Origin: Paenibacillus agricola
GTDB lineage: Bacteria; Bacillota; Bacilli; Paenibacillales; NBRC-103111
DNA length: 64,000 nt
Assembly (NCBI RefSeq): GCF_011440305.1
Contig: NZ_JAAOIW010000005.1
Location: 467,580 to 531,579, forward strand
Reading direction: 5' to 3'
The position numbers were made by a program, and so were the translations under genes. Shown piece after piece: positions 36,375 through 44,328 of the stretch. The notes beneath the pieces are model-generated. The model saw only the letters and a list, made by a program, of their open reading frames with translations. It was not told where the DNA came from and did not search any database. Position 1 is the first letter of the stretch. Each line of letters opens with the position of its first letter.

Positions 36375-37703
36375 TTGCTCAAACGAACCTTAGGTATTCT
36401 GGCGACAAGAGCAGTCGGCGAACCGCCGTTTGGCAGCCGCACTTTCTATCGACAGCTTTGCCTGGCAGGAAAGCGGGCAGGATTGGAGGTCTTCGTTTTT
36501 ACACCCCAGGGCATCAATTGGCTGGATGCTACGGCTGAAGGCTATAGCTTTGACGAACGGAATGATCGGTGGATACGAGGCTTTTATCCTTTTCCCACTG
36601 CTGTATATGATCGATGCTTTTTTACGAATCGGATTCAGCTTGATGCCTACCGGATCGCTGTCCGCAGACTCCGGGAGGAATTTCACGTCCTTTTCCTGGG
36701 CTGTGGCCTAAAGGGCAAATGGACGGTTCAGCGTATGCTGGAGCAGGACGGCCGCTTTAGCGCCTACCTGCCACGGACTGTAGCCATGCGCAGCGTAGGC
36801 TCGATAGCAGGCTGGCTGCAGGCGCATAGCGAGGTGCTGCTGAAGCCGCAGGCCGGCTCGCAAGGGCGTGGCGTGCTGCTGGTGCAGCGCAGGGAGCCTG
36901 CGGGAGAGGCAGCCGGAGCGCAGACGCAAGGCTGGAGAGCAAGCGGGAGGCAACGTAAGGAGCGCACAGCGGTTGCCGACGGAGCGAAACCCAGCAAGCG
37001 ACAGGCGGAGCCGGCTGGGGCGGCGATGCAGGGCAGCCGATGGCTCGCGGGGCAGAAGCCGGGAGCCAGCCCGCTGCGTGCCGCCACGCCGGCGGTGTTT
37101 AGCGTGCGCGGCCGCGACGCGCGCAATCGGCGCATTGCGCGCGACTTCGCCGACGAGGCGGCGCTATTGCTTTGGCTGCGCCGGTTCACGGCGCGTCGCC
37201 GCTATTTGCAGCAGCAATACCTGCTGCTGCAGACGCACACCGGCGACGCGTACGATGTGCGCGCGCTCGTGCAAAAGGACGGCAGCGGCCGCTGGGCGCT
37301 GACCGGCATGGCAGTCCGCCAGGGTCAGGATGGCAGCCTGACCTCGAATTTGCATGGCGGCGGCACCACACAGCCTGCTTGCGATTTTCTTGAGCAGCAG
37401 TTCGGCGCCGCCCAAGCCGCTTCAATAATCAGTGAGCTTGGGCGGCTCTCCGAGCTTATTCCAGAAGCTCTTGAAGCCCGCCATGGCCGCTTAGTGGAGC
37501 TAGGTATCGATTATGGCATCGATACCGCGGGGAAGCCCTGGATACTCGAAGTCAACTCCAAGCCCGGCCGCTCTATTTTTGCCCATATTGAGGATAACAA
37601 GATGCGAATACGTGCAATCACTAATCCAATCCGTTATGCCCGATACTTGCTCCAGCAAGCTAAGCTACCCTTATACCGCATCCCTACTGGCAGCTCTTTA
37701 TAG
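36375..37703 (+). CDS. YheC-type ATP-grasp protein with low-complexity insert (second copy)
   Basis: YheC-like: it lacks the extra N-terminal domain and begins LKRTLGILATRAVG then PPFGSRTFYRQLCLAGKRAG. ATP-grasp signatures are VLLKPQAGSQGRGVLLVQ, DVRALVQKDGSG, SNLHGGGTT and LGIDYGIDTAGKPWILEVNSK. Between the first two lies a ~70-residue Ala/Gly/Arg/Gln-rich insert (about 36890-37105) that its neighbours lack, in sequence visibly GC-richer than its surroundings. The frame opens at TTG 36366, but the purine-rich AAGGAAGGGAG suits the TTG at 36375 (nine bases). All catalytic segments look intact. Confidence 0.85.
   Translation: MLKRTLGILATRAVGEPPFGSRTFYRQLCLAGKRAGLEVFVFTPQGINWLDATAEGYSFDERNDRWIRGFYPFPTAVYDRCFFTNRIQLDAYRIAVRRLREEFHVLFLGCGLKGKWTVQRMLEQDGRFSAYLPRTVAMRSVGSIAGWLQAHSEVLLKPQAGSQGRGVLLVQRREPAGEAAGAQTQGWRASGRQRKERTAVADGAKPSKRQAEPAGAAMQGSRWLAGQKPGASPLRAATPAVFSVRGRDARNRRIARDFADEAALLLWLRRFTARRRYLQQQYLLLQTHTGDAYDVRALVQKDGSGRWALTGMAVRQGQDGSLTSNLHGGGTTQPACDFLEQQFGAAQAASIISELGRLSELIPEALEARHGRLVELGIDYGIDTAGKPWILEVNSKPGRSIFAHIEDNKMRIRAITNPIRYARYLLQQAKLPLYRIPTGSSL
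36890..37105 (+). other. GC-rich low-complexity insert in the second ATP-grasp gene
   Basis: An in-frame, strongly GC-rich block encoding Ala/Gly/Arg/Lys/Gln/Pro-rich sequence (RREPAGEAAGAQTQG ... GASPLRAATPA). The aligned neighbours have only a short loop here. Confidence 0.8.
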
Positions 37704-37786
37704 ATGGTTTACAGCGTATTTTACGTAGGATATAACGCCCAGTTTAAGCCCGGGCAGGGCATTTAGTTTAGGAGGAAACCCCAACC

Positions 37787-39154
37787 ATGAGTTTGACAAC
37801 TTGCACGATTCATGTGACACAGAGACAGGAAAAAGTCATCTACTTGACCAGTGAATTGGCGAGGTCTCTTAAGCTGGCGAAAACTAGGTCGGTCATTCTG
37901 CATGTAGGAGGAAAAAGTGTACCAACCAATGTAAAGCTGCTAAAAAAAGCAGGCCATCACCTGCATGTGCCTCTCTCTATCATGTCTCAGCTACGCATTC
38001 CCCAGCTCGGCTCCACCTTGATTGTATGCAACAATGGCAAGGATATCCGTTTAGGGCCGCTCATCGGCATTTTAACGAATGCTTCAGCCAGCGGAACGTC
38101 CCCATTCGGATCTCGTACCGGATTTATTCGCGAGTTTATGCAGGTAGGCTCTGAGAAATCGTTTTACTTTGGATTCTCGCCCCGTGATGTCAATTGGTCC
38201 CAAGAGACCGTGACCGGCACATTTCCGCGTAAAGAGGGCGGCTGGTTTCGCAAAACCGTACCCTTGCCAGATGTCGTGTATAACCGCTTGCCAAGCCGTA
38301 AAGCTGAAAAAACGGCTTCTATGAATGCATTTAAGCAACGATTTGTACGTAAAGGCATTCCTCTGTTCAACTGGGCTTTTTATGAGAAATGGGATGTTTA
38401 CAACTTGCTTGAAGGAACCGATGCTTTCCGGCATGTACCTGAATCGCATATTAATCCTTCCTCCACCCAGATCAAGGAAATGCTCGACAAGCACAAGTTT
38501 ATTTACCTGAAACCAACCGGCGGCAGCCTTGGCATCGGCATTTATCGGGTTACCTATAACCCCAAACGCGGCTATTATGTACGTTTTCGCCGGCCCGGCA
38601 AAAATGTGCTGCTGCGCTTCAGCCGATTTGATGCCTTGATGTCGATGCTTAATCGCAGTAGTGCGAAGCTTAACCATTACGTCGCCCAGCAGGGCATCCG
38701 CCTGATTGAAATTGATAATTGCCCGATCGACTTCCGGTTCCATTTAACTAAAAATATTAATAACCAATGGGTAGTAGCCGGCATCGGCGCCAAAAAAGCA
38801 GGTAAAGGCAGCGTAACTACCCATGTTCGCACAGGCGGGCAACTCATGACACCCGAGCAGGTGCTGCGCCAAATTTTCGGCTCACGGGCTGACTCGGTTT
38901 TGAATAGTGCCAAAGATGCAGCTATTAAGCTGGCTGAAGCTCTTGAACGCAATGACAAGCATATGCTGGGTGAGCTAGGGTTTGATCTCGGTATTGACCA
39001 AAGCGAGCGAATTTGGATGTTCGAAGCCAATTCCAAGCCTGGCCGCTCCATTTTCAAGCATCCCGCACTTAAAGGAGAAGGTAAGGCAGCACTCAAGCAC
39101 GTCTATGACTACTGTCTGTACCTAAGCCGATTTCGCGCAAGGAGGGAATCTTGA
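37787..39154 (+). CDS. YheD-type coat-associated ATP-grasp protein (third copy)
   Basis: 455 residues with the N-terminal ~100-residue domain as in the first copy. The ATP-grasp part shows IYLKPTGGSLGIGIYRV (Ile replaces the usual Lys/Arg after the second Gly), PIDFRFHLTKNINNQW and ELGFDLGIDQSERIWMFEANSKPGRS. AGGAGG precedes the ATG by ten bases. Its stop directly abuts the next GTG. Likely part of spore-coat maturation, inferred from B. subtilis YheD. Confidence 0.87.
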   Translation: MSLTTCTIHVTQRQEKVIYLTSELARSLKLAKTRSVILHVGGKSVPTNVKLLKKAGHHLHVPLSIMSQLRIPQLGSTLIVCNNGKDIRLGPLIGILTNASASGTSPFGSRTGFIREFMQVGSEKSFYFGFSPRDVNWSQETVTGTFPRKEGGWFRKTVPLPDVVYNRLPSRKAEKTASMNAFKQRFVRKGIPLFNWAFYEKWDVYNLLEGTDAFRHVPESHINPSSTQIKEMLDKHKFIYLKPTGGSLGIGIYRVTYNPKRGYYVRFRRPGKNVLLRFSRFDALMSMLNRSSAKLNHYVAQQGIRLIEIDNCPIDFRFHLTKNINNQWVVAGIGAKKAGKGSVTTHVRTGGQLMTPEQVLRQIFGSRADSVLNSAKDAAIKLAEALERNDKHMLGELGFDLGIDQSERIWMFEANSKPGRSIFKHPALKGEGKAALKHVYDYCLYLSRFRARRES

Positions 39155-40336
39155 GTGGAGCTACTCCTACACAAAAAACCGCGACGCCCTACCCTGGCCA
39201 TTCTCACTCATTCCGATGACAAGAGACTTTTTAGGGGAAATCAAGAAAATTATATCGACTTGATCAGTGCTGGCGAGGAAAAAGGCGTCAATGTTTATGT
39301 AATGACGACCTCTGACTTCAAGCTCTCAGCCAAACAGGCTGTCGGTTACTCTTATAATCCCAAGCTGCGAAGCTGGAAAAAAGAGCTGCTGCCGCTCCCG
39401 CATGTTATTTATAACCGGATTCCGTTCCGCAAATTCGAGCAGCTTCCTGAGGTGCAGCCGATCCTGCAAAGCTGTAGCCGCCATAGAAAGATCCATTTTT
39501 TCAATCCTTCCTTCTTCAACAAATGGACACTGTTCGAGTGGTTGAACAAATCCAAGGAAACTGCGCCTTATATTCCTGCCACCCAAAAGCTGACGACCAG
39601 CGATGAATTGGAAAAATTGCTGCATAAGCATTCCAGTCTTTATTTGAAGCCGATACGCGGAAAAGCCGGCAAGGGCATTATGAAGGTCAGCCAGATTATC
39701 GAAAAAACATCGAAGGTGTCCAAATACCAATTAAGTGTCCAGGATAAAACAAGAAGCCATATTTCCCGATATTCAAGCGTCTCCCAGCTATGGAACCAAA
39801 TTAATCAAATGATGGTGACCCAGGATTATATTATGCAGCAGGCCATCACGCTTTCCCTTTATCGCCACCGGCCTTTCGACCTTCGCGTGTTAGCCCAAAA
39901 AAACAGCAAAGGCCTTTGGAGTATCGCCGGGATTGGTGCAAGGCTTGCAGGAAAAATGAGCATTACAACCCATGTACCGCGTGGCGGCTCAATTGATGAC
40001 CCTGCGAAGCTGCTGGCAGCCAGCTTTGGAGCGCTTGAAAGCAAGCGCATATTACGGCGTGCCAAAACAGCTTCATTGATGATAGCTAAACAAATTGAGA
40101 AAGCAAGCGGTAGCACTTTGGGGGAAATGTCACTTGATTTAGGGGTCGATACGTCGGGGCAAATCTGGTTTTTCGAAGCGAACTCCAAGCCTATGAAGTT
40201 TGATGAGCCCCCTATCCGCAAAAAATCTTTGGACAATTTAATCAACTATTGTATCTATTTATCCAAGCAGCCGATTAAAAAAGTAAGCACATCCTTCAAA
40301 AGGAAAATACAAGCAAAGGCCAAAAAAGCAAGATGA
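39155..40336 (+). CDS. YheC-type ATP-grasp protein (fourth copy)
   Basis: 393 residues, mostly the short YheC form, with a basic C-terminal tail (SFKRKIQAKAKKAR). Signatures: LYLKPIRGKAGKGIMKV, PFDLRVLAQKNSKG, THVPRGGS and EMSLDLGVDTSGQIWFFEANSKPMK. The start GTG immediately follows the previous stop, with AAGGAGGG eight bases before it, so the two are translationally coupled. Confidence 0.87.
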   Translation: MELLLHKKPRRPTLAILTHSDDKRLFRGNQENYIDLISAGEEKGVNVYVMTTSDFKLSAKQAVGYSYNPKLRSWKKELLPLPHVIYNRIPFRKFEQLPEVQPILQSCSRHRKIHFFNPSFFNKWTLFEWLNKSKETAPYIPATQKLTTSDELEKLLHKHSSLYLKPIRGKAGKGIMKVSQIIEKTSKVSKYQLSVQDKTRSHISRYSSVSQLWNQINQMMVTQDYIMQQAITLSLYRHRPFDLRVLAQKNSKGLWSIAGIGARLAGKMSITTHVPRGGSIDDPAKLLAASFGALESKRILRRAKTASLMIAKQIEKASGSTLGEMSLDLGVDTSGQIWFFEANSKPMKFDEPPIRKKSLDNLINYCIYLSKQPIKKVSTSFKRKIQAKAKKAR

Positions 40337-40349
40337 GCGGGTGATTATA

Positions 40350-41459
40350 ATGACCTCCTACCGATTAGGAATTTTGGCGATGTACCTATCGGAGCGTAAG
40401 CTTGAAGAGCTCGCTTATTTCCGAAAGCTTAGCATAGCTGGGCGTAAGCTGGGGCTACAGGTGCTCGTCTTCACTCCCGATGATATCGATGGAAGCAAAC
40501 GTAAAATTAAAGCGCTCGTGTACGATCCGCCCTCTGGCAAATGGCAACGCAAGATGGCGCTTATTCCCGATTTGATTTATGACCGATGCCGCTACCATGG
40601 CGTTCATAATTACCATAAAATTTCGCGGTTTCGCTCCCAATATAACAAGCTTCATTATATAAGCCACCCTTTGGCTAATAAATGGAATATGCACCAAGCT
40701 TTATCGGAAAATGCGGATATTGCTCCCCACCTCCCTGCAACCATTCGTTATAACAGCCAAAAAGATATGATCGGCTTGTTAAAGCAGCATCAGCGGATTT
40801 TTCTGAAGCCCCGTAATGGCACGGGGGGGCGCGGCATTGTTCGCCTGCAGCGAATATCAAATTCGTTATTCCTGATGCAGGGCCGGGATGAGCAAAGGCG
40901 TATCATCCCTCCACAACGGATTAGTGAAACGCAAATTTCCGCCAAATTAAGCACTTGGCGCCTACAGGGTCGCTATATTATCCAGCAAGGTATTCCTCTC
41001 ACCTTAAAGGACGGGCGTGTCCACGATTTCCGCATGCTGATCCAGAAGGACGGCAAAGGTGATTGGCAGGTTACCGGCTGTGCCGGACGGATCGGTCCCA
41101 GGCATTCCGTCACCTCCAATCTCCATGGAGGCGGCACGGCGATAGCCATGGAGAAGCTGCTGCTGCAACGCTTCGGCAGCCCAGATAAGGTTGCATCCAT
41201 TAAAGAGGAAGCTTATAAGCTTGGCATGGATGTCGCTCAATTTCTTGAGCAAAAATTCGGAAAGCAATGTGAGATCGGCATCGATCTGGCCATAGATCCC
41301 AAAGGCAAGGTCTGGCTGCTGGAGGTCAATCCTAAGCCTTCCCGTGAAGTGTTTTACCGGATTGGCGAACGCGTTACGTATCGCAGAGCTATAACCAGAC
41401 CATTAGAATACGCGTTATGGTTATTGAAGAAAAGCCCTTCGGTTAGAGATGAAGAATGA
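40350..41459 (+). CDS. YheC-type ATP-grasp protein (fifth copy)
   Basis: About 369 residues, close to B. subtilis YheC. Signatures: RLGILAMYLSERK, IFLKPRNGTGGRGIVRL, VHDFRMLIQKDGKG, SNLHGGGTA and EIGIDLAIDPKGKVWLLEVNPKPSRE. The frame opens at a GTG at 40341, but GGGTGAT just before the ATG at 40350 favours that start. It lies 13 bp after the fourth copy and is followed by a terminator that closes the array. Confidence 0.87.
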   Translation: MTSYRLGILAMYLSERKLEELAYFRKLSIAGRKLGLQVLVFTPDDIDGSKRKIKALVYDPPSGKWQRKMALIPDLIYDRCRYHGVHNYHKISRFRSQYNKLHYISHPLANKWNMHQALSENADIAPHLPATIRYNSQKDMIGLLKQHQRIFLKPRNGTGGRGIVRLQRISNSLFLMQGRDEQRRIIPPQRISETQISAKLSTWRLQGRYIIQQGIPLTLKDGRVHDFRMLIQKDGKGDWQVTGCAGRIGPRHSVTSNLHGGGTAIAMEKLLLQRFGSPDKVASIKEEAYKLGMDVAQFLEQKFGKQCEIGIDLAIDPKGKVWLLEVNPKPSREVFYRIGERVTYRRAITRPLEYALWLLKKSPSVRDEE

Positions 41460-41464
41460 CTTAA

Positions 41465-41512
41465 AAAAACCAGGTCCATTACAGTGATATGTCACTGTAA
41501 TGCCTGGTTTTT
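41465..41512 (+). terminator. terminator of the ATP-grasp array
   Basis: A two-part stem: AAAAACCAGG with CCTGGTTTTT (41465-41474, 41503-41512), and CATTACAGTGA with TCACTGTAATG inside, with a two-base bulge. A T-run ends it. It may also work leftward for the HAD gene. Confidence 0.9.
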
Positions 41513-41532
41513 CACCTTTTAGCACTCTGCAC

Positions 41533-42207
41533 TTATTTCTCTATTAACGCCAATATATCGGAGAACTGCGCTATACGCACATGTGCATCCTCCAGCTCGC
41601 CTTCCTTGCGGAAGCCTGCATAATCACAGCCGACGACGGTTAAACCATTCTCAATACCAGCTTCAACATCAGAAGATCGGTCTCCGACCATCCATGCCGA
41701 TTTAACACCATATATATCTAGCAGCTTTTTGACTAACACTACCTTGGATCTTGTCTGAAATTCTCCAGCACTGTACAAGCCTTCAAAAATAGGGCTTAAG
41801 CCTTTAAATTCCATAACCCCTTTAACATAACCTTCAAGACCATTGCTTGCTATAAATAAACGGATACCTTGGGCATGCAACGCAGATAGTGTATCAGCAA
41901 CACCTTCGTATAAGGAGCCTTCCCTATTGGCCAAGCCCTTCATTTGGTAATCCAGCAATAGCTCATCAGCACGTCTATGTACAGCCATATCCACATCAGG
42001 CATAACCCGCTGCCAAATATGTTCAAGCAGCATCCCCAAGCTTCCCAAGATTGCACTCTCAGGGGGCGTTTCACCGATATAGGTCCCCTCCGCCTTCATT
42101 TGGTCGAAAGTAGCATGGTAAGCTGGCAGCAGTAAGGTTTCTGTTTGAAATAATGTCCCGTCTAAGTCAAAAATCATAGCTTCAGGCTTCTGAAAAGTTG
42201 GCAGCAA
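41533..42207 (-). CDS. HAD-family phosphatase (phosphoglycolate-phosphatase-like)
   Basis: 224 residues. HAD motif I is IFDLDGTLFQTE, motif II is FIASNGLEGYVKG, a Lys is in TRSKVVLVKKLL, and motif IV is MVGDRSSDVEAG. The helical C1 cap fits Gph/PpaX-like small-molecule phosphatases. It starts at TTG 42207 with GGGAGGGG seven bases upstream. It is convergent with the ATP-grasp array and lies alone. Confidence 0.88.
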   Translation of the reverse strand: MLPTFQKPEAMIFDLDGTLFQTETLLLPAYHATFDQMKAEGTYIGETPPESAILGSLGMLLEHIWQRVMPDVDMAVHRRADELLLDYQMKGLANREGSLYEGVADTLSALHAQGIRLFIASNGLEGYVKGVMEFKGLSPIFEGLYSAGEFQTRSKVVLVKKLLDIYGVKSAWMVGDRSSDVEAGIENGLTVVGCDYAGFRKEGELEDAHVRIAQFSDILALIEK

Positions 42208-42359
42208 GCTTATTCCCCTCCCAAGTTAAATCGTTCACGTTCTATACAAACATGATTTTCTTTATATGTCAAACTGAGATGCTGCCAGCGCTTTGCAGCT
42301 CTCCAAAATTTTAATAATGATAATGGATATAGACGAATAAGCTATAAGCTTTGCCTATA

Positions 42360-42388
42360 TTGATTACTTGTATATGGAATGCCATAAT
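42360..42388 (+). promoter_or_regulatory. sigma-A promoter for the 42421 gene
   Basis: TTGATT (42360-42365), a 17-base spacer, and CATAAT (42383-42388), 33 bp before the ATG. Confidence 0.7.
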
Positions 42389-42420
42389 TAAGATGACTTT
42401 ATTCAGGAGGCTAAATCATA

Positions 42421-42855
42421 ATGCAGCAGCAAAACTACCAGAACCACCGTAAAATGGATCCACTTTACCACTATCTGCTCTCCTTATTTTCCTTGCTGTT
42501 CCTGATTGGATCGCTTATTTATTTGGGAATATCCTTGGCGAAAGGAGAACGTGTTTTCGAGGCTTTACTCTTTTTGACCGGTGCCTTGTCAGTGATGATT
42601 GTTTTTCTTAAGCTTCGCATGTATGCTTTAAAAGCACAGGATCGAGGCATTGTCGCTGAGGAGCAGCTACGTTATTACATCTTGACGGGCAAACGGATCG
42701 ACGCCAAGCTGACGTTAAAACAAATTATTGCTTTGCGTTTTGCCTCTGATGAGGAGCTTCCCTCCCTTGCGAGCAGAGCGGTTACAGAAGGCTTAAAACC
42801 AGACGATATCAAAAAAGCAATTTTACATTGGAAATCCGATAACAATCGCTTGTAA
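42421..42855 (+). CDS. DUF6526-type membrane protein
   Basis: 144 residues. It starts MQQQNYQNHRKMDPLYHYLL, has two membrane helices (about residues 18-38 and 46-62) and a soluble C-terminal half with ILTGKRIDAKLTLKQIIALR. I recall this N-terminus from DUF6526 proteins of bacilli; function unknown. AGGAGG lies ten bases before the ATG, and a promoter and terminator bracket the gene. Confidence 0.78.
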   Translation: MQQQNYQNHRKMDPLYHYLLSLFSLLFLIGSLIYLGISLAKGERVFEALLFLTGALSVMIVFLKLRMYALKAQDRGIVAEEQLRYYILTGKRIDAKLTLKQIIALRFASDEELPSLASRAVTEGLKPDDIKKAILHWKSDNNRL

Positions 42856-42896
42856 AGCCTATAATTCCCCAAAAGGAAAGGCATCACATGCAATAA

Positions 42897-42912
42897 CTAG
42901 CTCTAGAGCTAG
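42897..42912. repeat. 16-bp perfect palindrome
   Basis: CTAGCTCTAGAGCTAG reads the same on both strands. It lies about 20 bp before a terminator, downstream of the 42421 gene. No function assigned. Confidence 0.75.
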
Positions 42913-42933
42913 CTCCCAGCAGCTCGGCGCACT

Positions 42934-42974
42934 AAAAAAACTCGTTGTGGTTTTTAGCCACAACGAGTTTTTTT
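42934..42974. terminator. bidirectional terminator
   Basis: A 17-bp stem (42934-42950 with 42958-42974) around the loop TTTTTAG, with A- and T-runs in the arms. Separates the 42421 gene from the convergent cotJ operon. Confidence 0.92.
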
Positions 42975-42989
42975 TCAGATCCAAGCGGA

Positions 42990-43559
42990 CTAAAATATTT
43001 TTTTTAAATCCTGCTCCGATTTCAAAATTTCTACAGCCTCGCGGAACCGCAATGAGTGAACGACTTCCCGTTCACGCAAAAATTTCAAGCTATCCTGTAA
43101 ATCCACATCATCTGTCAAATCAATTAACCATTGGTAAGTTGCTCTCGCTTTTTCCTCGGCCGCTATATCCTCATACAAGTCTGCAATTGGATCACCCTTC
43201 GCCTGAATATAGGCCGCTGTCCAAGGAACACCCGCTGCATTCGTATAAAACAGCGCACGATCATGGCTCACATAAATCTCATCAAGCCCCGCAGCCTTCA
43301 ATTCGGCTACACTCGAATCCTTTGTAAGCTTATAAATCATCGTTGCAATCATTTCGAGATGCGCAAATTCTTCCGTCGAGATATCTGTTAGTAAGCCTAT
43401 GATTTTACTAGGAATCGAGTACCGCTGGTTCATGTAACGCAATGCCGCGGCAAGCTCTCCATCAGCTCCGCCATATTGCTCTAGCAGCAGCTTTGCCATG
43501 CGCGGGTCACATTTACTGACCTTCACCGGATATTGCAGCTTTTTCTCATAAACCCACAT
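42990..43559 (-). CDS. cotJC: spore coat protein CotJC (manganese-catalase-like)
   Basis: 189-residue four-helix-bundle protein of the manganese catalase family, a component of the inner spore coat in B. subtilis. Probable metal ligands are the Glu and His in FAHLEMIATMIYK and AAEEKARATYQWL plus a Glu/His in REREVVHSLRFREAVE. It is the last gene of cotJABC, with 27 bp to cotJB. GGAGAGGAG precedes the ATG. Confidence 0.95.
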   Translation of the reverse strand: MWVYEKKLQYPVKVSKCDPRMAKLLLEQYGGADGELAAALRYMNQRYSIPSKIIGLLTDISTEEFAHLEMIATMIYKLTKDSSVAELKAAGLDEIYVSHDRALFYTNAAGVPWTAAYIQAKGDPIADLYEDIAAEEKARATYQWLIDLTDDVDLQDSLKFLREREVVHSLRFREAVEILKSEQDLKKIF

Positions 43560-43586
43560 GATCGAATAGCTCCTCTCCTACGCGTT

Positions 43587-43850
43587 TTAAACTTGCCAGG
43601 GCCACGGTGTATCTATCCATTGCCAGGGCTGGCGTGTAAAGCTTTGACCAAAGCTTTTGAGGGGACCAAACTCCAATTCAAAGCGTCCAGCGAGCTGCAT
43701 CCTTTTTTGGGCGCATTGGTTGTATTGTTGAATTGCCTGACTGTCCAAGGGGTGCGTATCCAAATATAAGGTTAACTCCACCAATACAAAATCGACCTGC
43801 TGAAGCTCTTCAAGCATCGTATAGAACTGCTCAGGCATTATCTTATCCAT
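43587..43850 (-). CDS. cotJB: spore coat protein CotJB
   Basis: About 87 residues, soluble and helical: VDFVLVELTLYLDTHPLD then FGPLKSFGQSFTRQPWQW. The family is recognised from ELQQVDFVLVELTLYLDTHP. The frame opens at an ATG at 43859 only one base after the SD, so the ATG at 43850 (about ten bases after AGGAGG) is more likely. Part of the mother-cell-expressed coat operon. Confidence 0.93.
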   Translation of the reverse strand: MDKIMPEQFYTMLEELQQVDFVLVELTLYLDTHPLDSQAIQQYNQCAQKRMQLAGRFELEFGPLKSFGQSFTRQPWQWIDTPWPWQV

Positions 43851-43874
43851 AGCTTGCATGCCTCCTCTCTGTGC

Positions 43875-44084
43875 TTAACATTGGGGCTCATAGGAACTAT
43901 AGAGCATCGGCCATAGGGTTCCATGCCTAAGCGCTTCCCGGGGAGAGAATTGAGGCAGATTCATCGGCTGGAACTGGATAAATAAGTTCGGTGGTAAAAC
44001 ATAGGTTTTAATCCGGATGGGGGGACATGGATCACAAGGGCCTATATATGGATGCCATGCCTTTACCTGATTTAGTGGATTCAT
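43875..44084 (-). CDS. cotJA: spore coat-associated protein CotJA
   Basis: 69-residue Pro-rich protein with YIGPCDPCPPIRIKTYVLPP then NLFIQFQPMNLPQFSPREALRHGTLWP, typical of CotJA. AAAGGAGG lies seven bases before the ATG. First gene of cotJABC. I looked for a sigma-E promoter upstream and found only poorly spaced partial matches. Confidence 0.93.
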   Translation of the reverse strand: MNPLNQVKAWHPYIGPCDPCPPIRIKTYVLPPNLFIQFQPMNLPQFSPREALRHGTLWPMLYSSYEPQC

Positions 44085-44165
44085 GGGTACACCTCCTTTA
44101 CCATTGTGGAAATCCTATCCATATGTATATAGGCTACCGGTTGTCCAATATGTTAGCTCAGCACA

Positions 44166-44212
44166 AAAAAACCTCTAGAGGCTGTAAGATCTACAGTCCA
44201 GAAGGTTTATTA
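44166..44212 (-). terminator. terminator-like hairpin after ytvI
   Basis: On the minus strand AAACCTTCTGGACTGTAGA folds on TCTTACAGCCTCTAGAGGTTT with bulges, followed by T7. It ends the leftward ytvI transcript before cotJA. Confidence 0.6.
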
Positions 44213-44328
44213 ATCGATTTCCATTTATGATATCAGAAATGCCAGTACCTCTTCGTATGATTCTCGTAACAACCAATTAAGCTTATCCTTTGAAAAGCCA
44301 CTTCGTCCATATTTGTCGAAAAACATAC

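Noticed and set aside
36764..37302. Long Arg/Ala/Ser-rich frames on both strands at the GC-rich insert
   Set aside because: High GC suppresses stop codons in all frames; only the frame continuous with the ATP-grasp motifs is supported.
38084..38743. 219-residue open frame opposite the third ATP-grasp gene
   Set aside because: Antisense shadow over conserved ATP-grasp coding sequence, with no start signals.
44090..44155. Sigma-E-like -35/-10 pair before cotJA
   Set aside because: AATATGTT and TATGTATA (plus-strand reading) resemble the elements but the spacer is 17 bases, too long for sigma-E, and each has mismatches.
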